16,537 bases of DNA from DAOTWP01 sp034435675 (GTDB lineage Bacteria > Chloroflexota > Anaerolineae > Aggregatilineales > Phototrophicaceae). This document shows positions 14,188-16,537 of the stretch, one piece after another. Every line of letters begins with the position of its first letter. Position 1 is the stretch's first letter. The notes beneath the pieces were generated by a model that saw only the letters and a program-made list of their open reading frames with translations, was not told the DNA's origin and ran no database searches. The stretch spans positions 1 to 16,537 of the forward strand of contig DAOTWP010000257.1 in assembly GCA_034435675.1 (NCBI GenBank), in the 5' to 3' direction. Position numbers and translations under genes: made by a program.

Positions 14188-15609
14188 ATGATGCAAAAAC
14201 TCTTGCGCAGGATGACCGTAGCAGCACTGCTGGCGGCGCTGCTGGCGCTGGCTGCCCCCACGTTCGCGCAGGAAGACCTCGACGCTGTCTATGTGTCCGA
14301 GGCGTTTGATATTTCTTTCCGCTATCCGTCCAATTGGGGTGTAAACGAGATTACAGACAATGATCTGGTGGTGCTGGTTGACCCAAGCAGCACTGTCTCC
14401 GTGGCATTCTTTGGTCCACAAACGCTGGCGGATGGCAATCTGGCAGAGTATGAGACTGCCGAAGACCTGGTCATCAACGCGATGGATGGCGCATCCGCCA
14501 ACCTGGAACCCGGTAAGCTGTTTGAATACGAGATTGATGGGCGCACAGTCTACCAGTATACCTATGTTGACTCCGAAGGGCGCGACGGCTTCTTTATGGC
14601 GGTGGATTTTAGCAGCGGCATGCCGGGGCTGGTAACCTCATTGGGCTTCGGCGGCGATATTTACCCCTTTGAGGACACGATTCTGGCGATTGTCGCGACA
14701 TTTGATGACGCGGCGGCGGCAGGCGGTGAGGCTGACAGCGGCAGCGGTGGCAAAGAGGACGACGCGGGCAGCGTGACCGGCAGCGGCGACGCCACAGGAC
14801 CGGCAGAGACATTAACCGACTTTGACCGCGGCTGGCGGCGCGCTACCACCGAACTGACCGATCTGGGCGTGATTCCCGGCGGGGCGCTGCTGTTTGAGGA
14901 AGATTATGCCTTCTTCACCGGACAGGGCGGCAATATCAGCACGCTGGGGCGCAGTGTGCCGCGCGTGAATGTGGTCATCGCCGCGCAAATCCTGTTCACG
15001 CCCAGCGGGGCGGGTTATGAGACCTGCGCGCTGCTGGCGCGGACGAACTTCGATTCGCGTGGGGTGACGACTGACTTTCTCGACCTGGGTGTGAACAGCG
15101 ACGGCGAGGCATATGCGGTGGATCGCTTCGGCAGCGGCGACGACGATGTCACTGCCGAATTTGTGCCGCTGGATCTGGATTTTGACGTGCCGCATCATAT
15201 TATGGCGGTGGTCTTTGAAGACACCCTGCTGCTGTATGTGGACGGCGAACTGGTGATTGACGGCATGGCGCTGGATACGCGCGGCGGCGTATACGGCGTG
15301 GGGCTGCGCGGGCAGGCACGCGGCGCTGCATGTGAGGCAACAGATATCTGGGTCTTTGAGATTGCGGCTGGCGGCAGCGCGGAGGGCACCTGCGTGGTGA
15401 CAGCGATTAATAATGTCAACCAGCGCAGCGGACCGGGCACGAACTTTGACCGCGCCGGCACGCTGGCGGCAGGCAGCAGCAGCACCGCTGTCGGGCAGGC
15501 GCAGGGCAGCGACGGGCAGACCTGGTGGGAACTGGAAGACGGCACATGGGTGCGCGAGGACACCGTGACGGAGCAGGGCGCGTGCGATGCCCTGCCGGTG
15601 ACGCGGTAA
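14188..15609 (+). CDS. Exported PsbP-like / LamG-like / SH3b three-domain protein
   Basis: 473 residues from the ATG at 14188, chosen because AAAGGAG (14171-14177) sits 10 nt upstream. A GTG at 14179 is only 1 nt from that site, too close to be used. Signal peptide 1-28 (TFA-Q). Residues about 35-172 resemble PsbP-like domains (FDISFRYPSNWGV near the start, ILAIVATFD at the end). A Gly/Ser/Asp linker follows (173-210). Residues about 213-395 look like a concanavalin/LamG-type beta sandwich (for example LLLYVDGELVIDG and YGVGLRG). Residues 400-473 are a bacterial SH3 domain (NVNQRSGPGTNFDRAGTL, then QTWWELEDGTWV). SH3b domains often bind cell-wall peptide; the sandwich may bind glycans. A TATACT box (14103-14108) may be its -10. 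Role inferred: envelope binding. Confidence 0.88.
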   Translation: MMQKLLRRMTVAALLAALLALAAPTFAQEDLDAVYVSEAFDISFRYPSNWGVNEITDNDLVVLVDPSSTVSVAFFGPQTLADGNLAEYETAEDLVINAMDGASANLEPGKLFEYEIDGRTVYQYTYVDSEGRDGFFMAVDFSSGMPGLVTSLGFGGDIYPFEDTILAIVATFDDAAAAGGEADSGSGGKEDDAGSVTGSGDATGPAETLTDFDRGWRRATTELTDLGVIPGGALLFEEDYAFFTGQGGNISTLGRSVPRVNVVIAAQILFTPSGAGYETCALLARTNFDSRGVTTDFLDLGVNSDGEAYAVDRFGSGDDDVTAEFVPLDLDFDVPHHIMAVVFEDTLLLYVDGELVIDGMALDTRGGVYGVGLRGQARGAACEATDIWVFEIAAGGSAEGTCVVTAINNVNQRSGPGTNFDRAGTLAAGSSSTAVGQAQGSDGQTWWELEDGTWVREDTVTEQGACDALPVTR

Positions 15610-15728
15610 CACGCTGCAAATTCGCCCCAAATAGCCCACCGCAGAGCGGACCGCAAAGGTGCGCACAACGCCGCGACTCACAATAAAGGCGTGCCCCAAG
15701 GCTGTCTGCGTCTGCTATCCTTTGTGTA

Positions 15729-15756
15729 GCAGGGGTGAAGCATGCTTTGCCCCTGC
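15729..15756. repeat. 28-bp near-perfect palindrome
   Basis: Arms 15729-15742 and 15743-15756 pair over 14 bp, with two G-T wobbles as the only departures; the ends are GCAGGGG and CCCCTGC, the centre GCATGC. It lies between two convergent genes and resembles the palindromes at 51-79 and 5007-5027 in its GGGG...CCCC ends. No T-run is next to it. Confidence 0.75.
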
Positions 15757-15778
15757 GCCAGACATCACGCCCATTCAG

Positions 15779-15825
15779 ACGCGCCCCGATGAACTCATTC
15801 GGATTGGAGAGCTTTTGGGGCGCGT
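15779..15825 (-). terminator. Hairpin directly after the TPR gene, terminator candidate
   Basis: ACGCGCCCC (15779-15787) and GGGGCGCGT (15817-15825) are perfect 9-bp inverted repeats with a 29-nt loop. On the - strand the stem starts 1 nt after the TGA of the TPR gene. The loop is long and no T-run follows, so function is uncertain. Confidence 0.3.
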
Positions 15826-15826
15826 T

Positions 15827-16327
15827 TCAATCCTTGTGCGGCGGTAGCGCTGTGCCGCGCAGGTCTTCCGCGTAATAGCGCAGTGAACGCTGATACGCCT
15901 CGAATGCATCGGTGCGCAGCAGCACATCGAGCAGTTCGACAACACCGCCGGGGGCATCGCCCGCGCTGACCAGCGCCAGCGCCAGAAATGCCCGCAGTGC
16001 GCGGTGCTGGGGAAAGCGTTCGCAGGCAGCGCGCAGGATGGCGACTGCCTCAGCGTGCTGCCCGACATTGCGCAGTGAACTGCCCAACTGCAACGCAACG
16101 CGCGGCTGGTAGTTTTCCGGCAAGCCCAGTTCGATTGCCCGGCGGTAATGCGGGATAGCCTCTGCCTCAAACCCGGCGAAGTCATAGGCGCCTGCCAGCT
16201 CGAACTGCACCAGCGCATGATCGGGATACCGCTCAGCAAGGGCGCGAAAGTAATCTATCGCCGCCTGTTCGCTGCCTTCGGTTTCCAGCGCCAGCCCTGT
16301 GGTGATCTGTTCGGTCAGGTCGGTCAT
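15827..16327 (-). CDS. Tetratricopeptide protein (TPR_5 type)
   Basis: 166 residues. The ATG at 16327 has a strong GGAGGAG site a few nt upstream. No signal peptide, so cytoplasmic. Helical repeats of TPR type run from about residue 15 to 140: AIDYFRALAERYPDHALVQF, AIPHYRRAIELG and AVAILRAACERFPQHRALRAF each give the A/Y/L...G/A...P pattern. The middle segment, PRVALQLGSSLRNVGQHAEA (75-94), matches the typical core of the TPR_5 family of about 120 residues. TPR arrays hold protein-protein contacts; the partner is unknown. It converges on the gene for the three-domain exported protein, 217 bp away, and nothing around it suggests a pathway. Confidence 0.88.
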   Translation of the reverse strand: MTDLTEQITTGLALETEGSEQAAIDYFRALAERYPDHALVQFELAGAYDFAGFEAEAIPHYRRAIELGLPENYQPRVALQLGSSLRNVGQHAEAVAILRAACERFPQHRALRAFLALALVSAGDAPGGVVELLDVLLRTDAFEAYQRSLRYYAEDLRGTALPPHKD

Positions 16328-16462
16328 GTCTGCTCCTCCTCAATCACTTGCTGTGCGGCTGCCATGCACGCCCGGATACGTGTCTGCGCGTCGGGTGTGC
16401 GGCGCTAGAAATGGGCGCTAGTAGTCCAACAAGATGAGTATGACGCCCGCTGCCCTTGTCTA

Positions 16463-16537
16463 GCCCTCACCCCCAACCCCGCTCCCGACCGTGCCTTCGG
16501 CACCAGGAGCGGGGAGCAACCCAATTGCCGGGGATTT
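16463..16537. repeat. Second copy of the GCCCTCA dispersed repeat, cut by window end
   Basis: It begins with GCCCTCA, identical to 8939-8945, followed by a C-rich run. Then CCCCGCTCC (16477-16485) pairs with GGAGCGGGG (16506-16514), with an inner hairpin GTGCC-TTC-GGCAC (16491-16503). The outer right end, expected to be TGAGGGC-like, would lie beyond the window. The layout (C-rich edge, then a hairpin of a CTCC-type stem) is the same as in the copy at 8939-9058, although the inner bases differ. From 16328 to 16462 no gene or clear site is seen. Confidence 0.55.

Overview
The window is a GC-rich stretch of bacterial chromosome carrying thirteen genes with confident reading frames and one small candidate gene. 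Gene content and style (exported proteins with Thr/Pro or Gly/Ser linkers, a C-terminal SH3b domain, DUF3179 and DUF4139 proteins, short dispersed palindromes of the GGGGC...GCCCC type) suggest a Chloroflexota (Anaerolineae-like) organism. That is an inference from style; no rRNA or marker phylogeny is available here. I see no phage genes, transposase, CRISPR array or tRNA.

Layout. 1-177: a miniature inverted-repeat element upstream of the first gene. 178-1548 (+): exported protein with three Ca2+-loop-like motifs and a helical C-terminal part. 1579-3688 (-): galE, a SixA-type phosphatase and a BON-domain protein, one strand, gaps of 86 and 143 bp. 4038-4985 (+): EamA/DMT permease. 5057-7334 (-): Fsr-like MFS exporter followed by rsmA (ksgA). 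7573-8878 (+): exported DUF3179 protein whose end overlaps a possible 50-residue membrane protein. 8879-9147: repeat-filled gap. 9148-11187 (-): P1B-4-type metal ATPase with an odd cysteine cluster. 11459-15609 (+): three consecutive exported proteins (a lipoprotein, a DUF4139 protein, and a PsbP-like/LamG-like/SH3b protein), each with its own 270-310 bp leader region. 15827-16327 (-): TPR_5-type protein, then the start of a dispersed repeat cut by the window end.

How the genes relate. Most are core or housekeeping functions (rsmA, galE, metal and small-molecule transport) mixed with cell-envelope proteins of unknown role. Four of the five + strand proteins with confident frames, other than the permease, are exported, and they dominate the accessory content; no shared pathway can be shown. 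I did not find a convincing new defence, mobile or biosynthetic system. The points most worth a second look are the CxxCxxC cluster in the nucleotide-binding domain of the metal ATPase, the miniature element at 13-109, the recurring palindromes at gene ends, the small membrane ORF that resembles only the last helix of GlsB/YeaQ proteins, and the multi-domain exported protein at 14188-15609.
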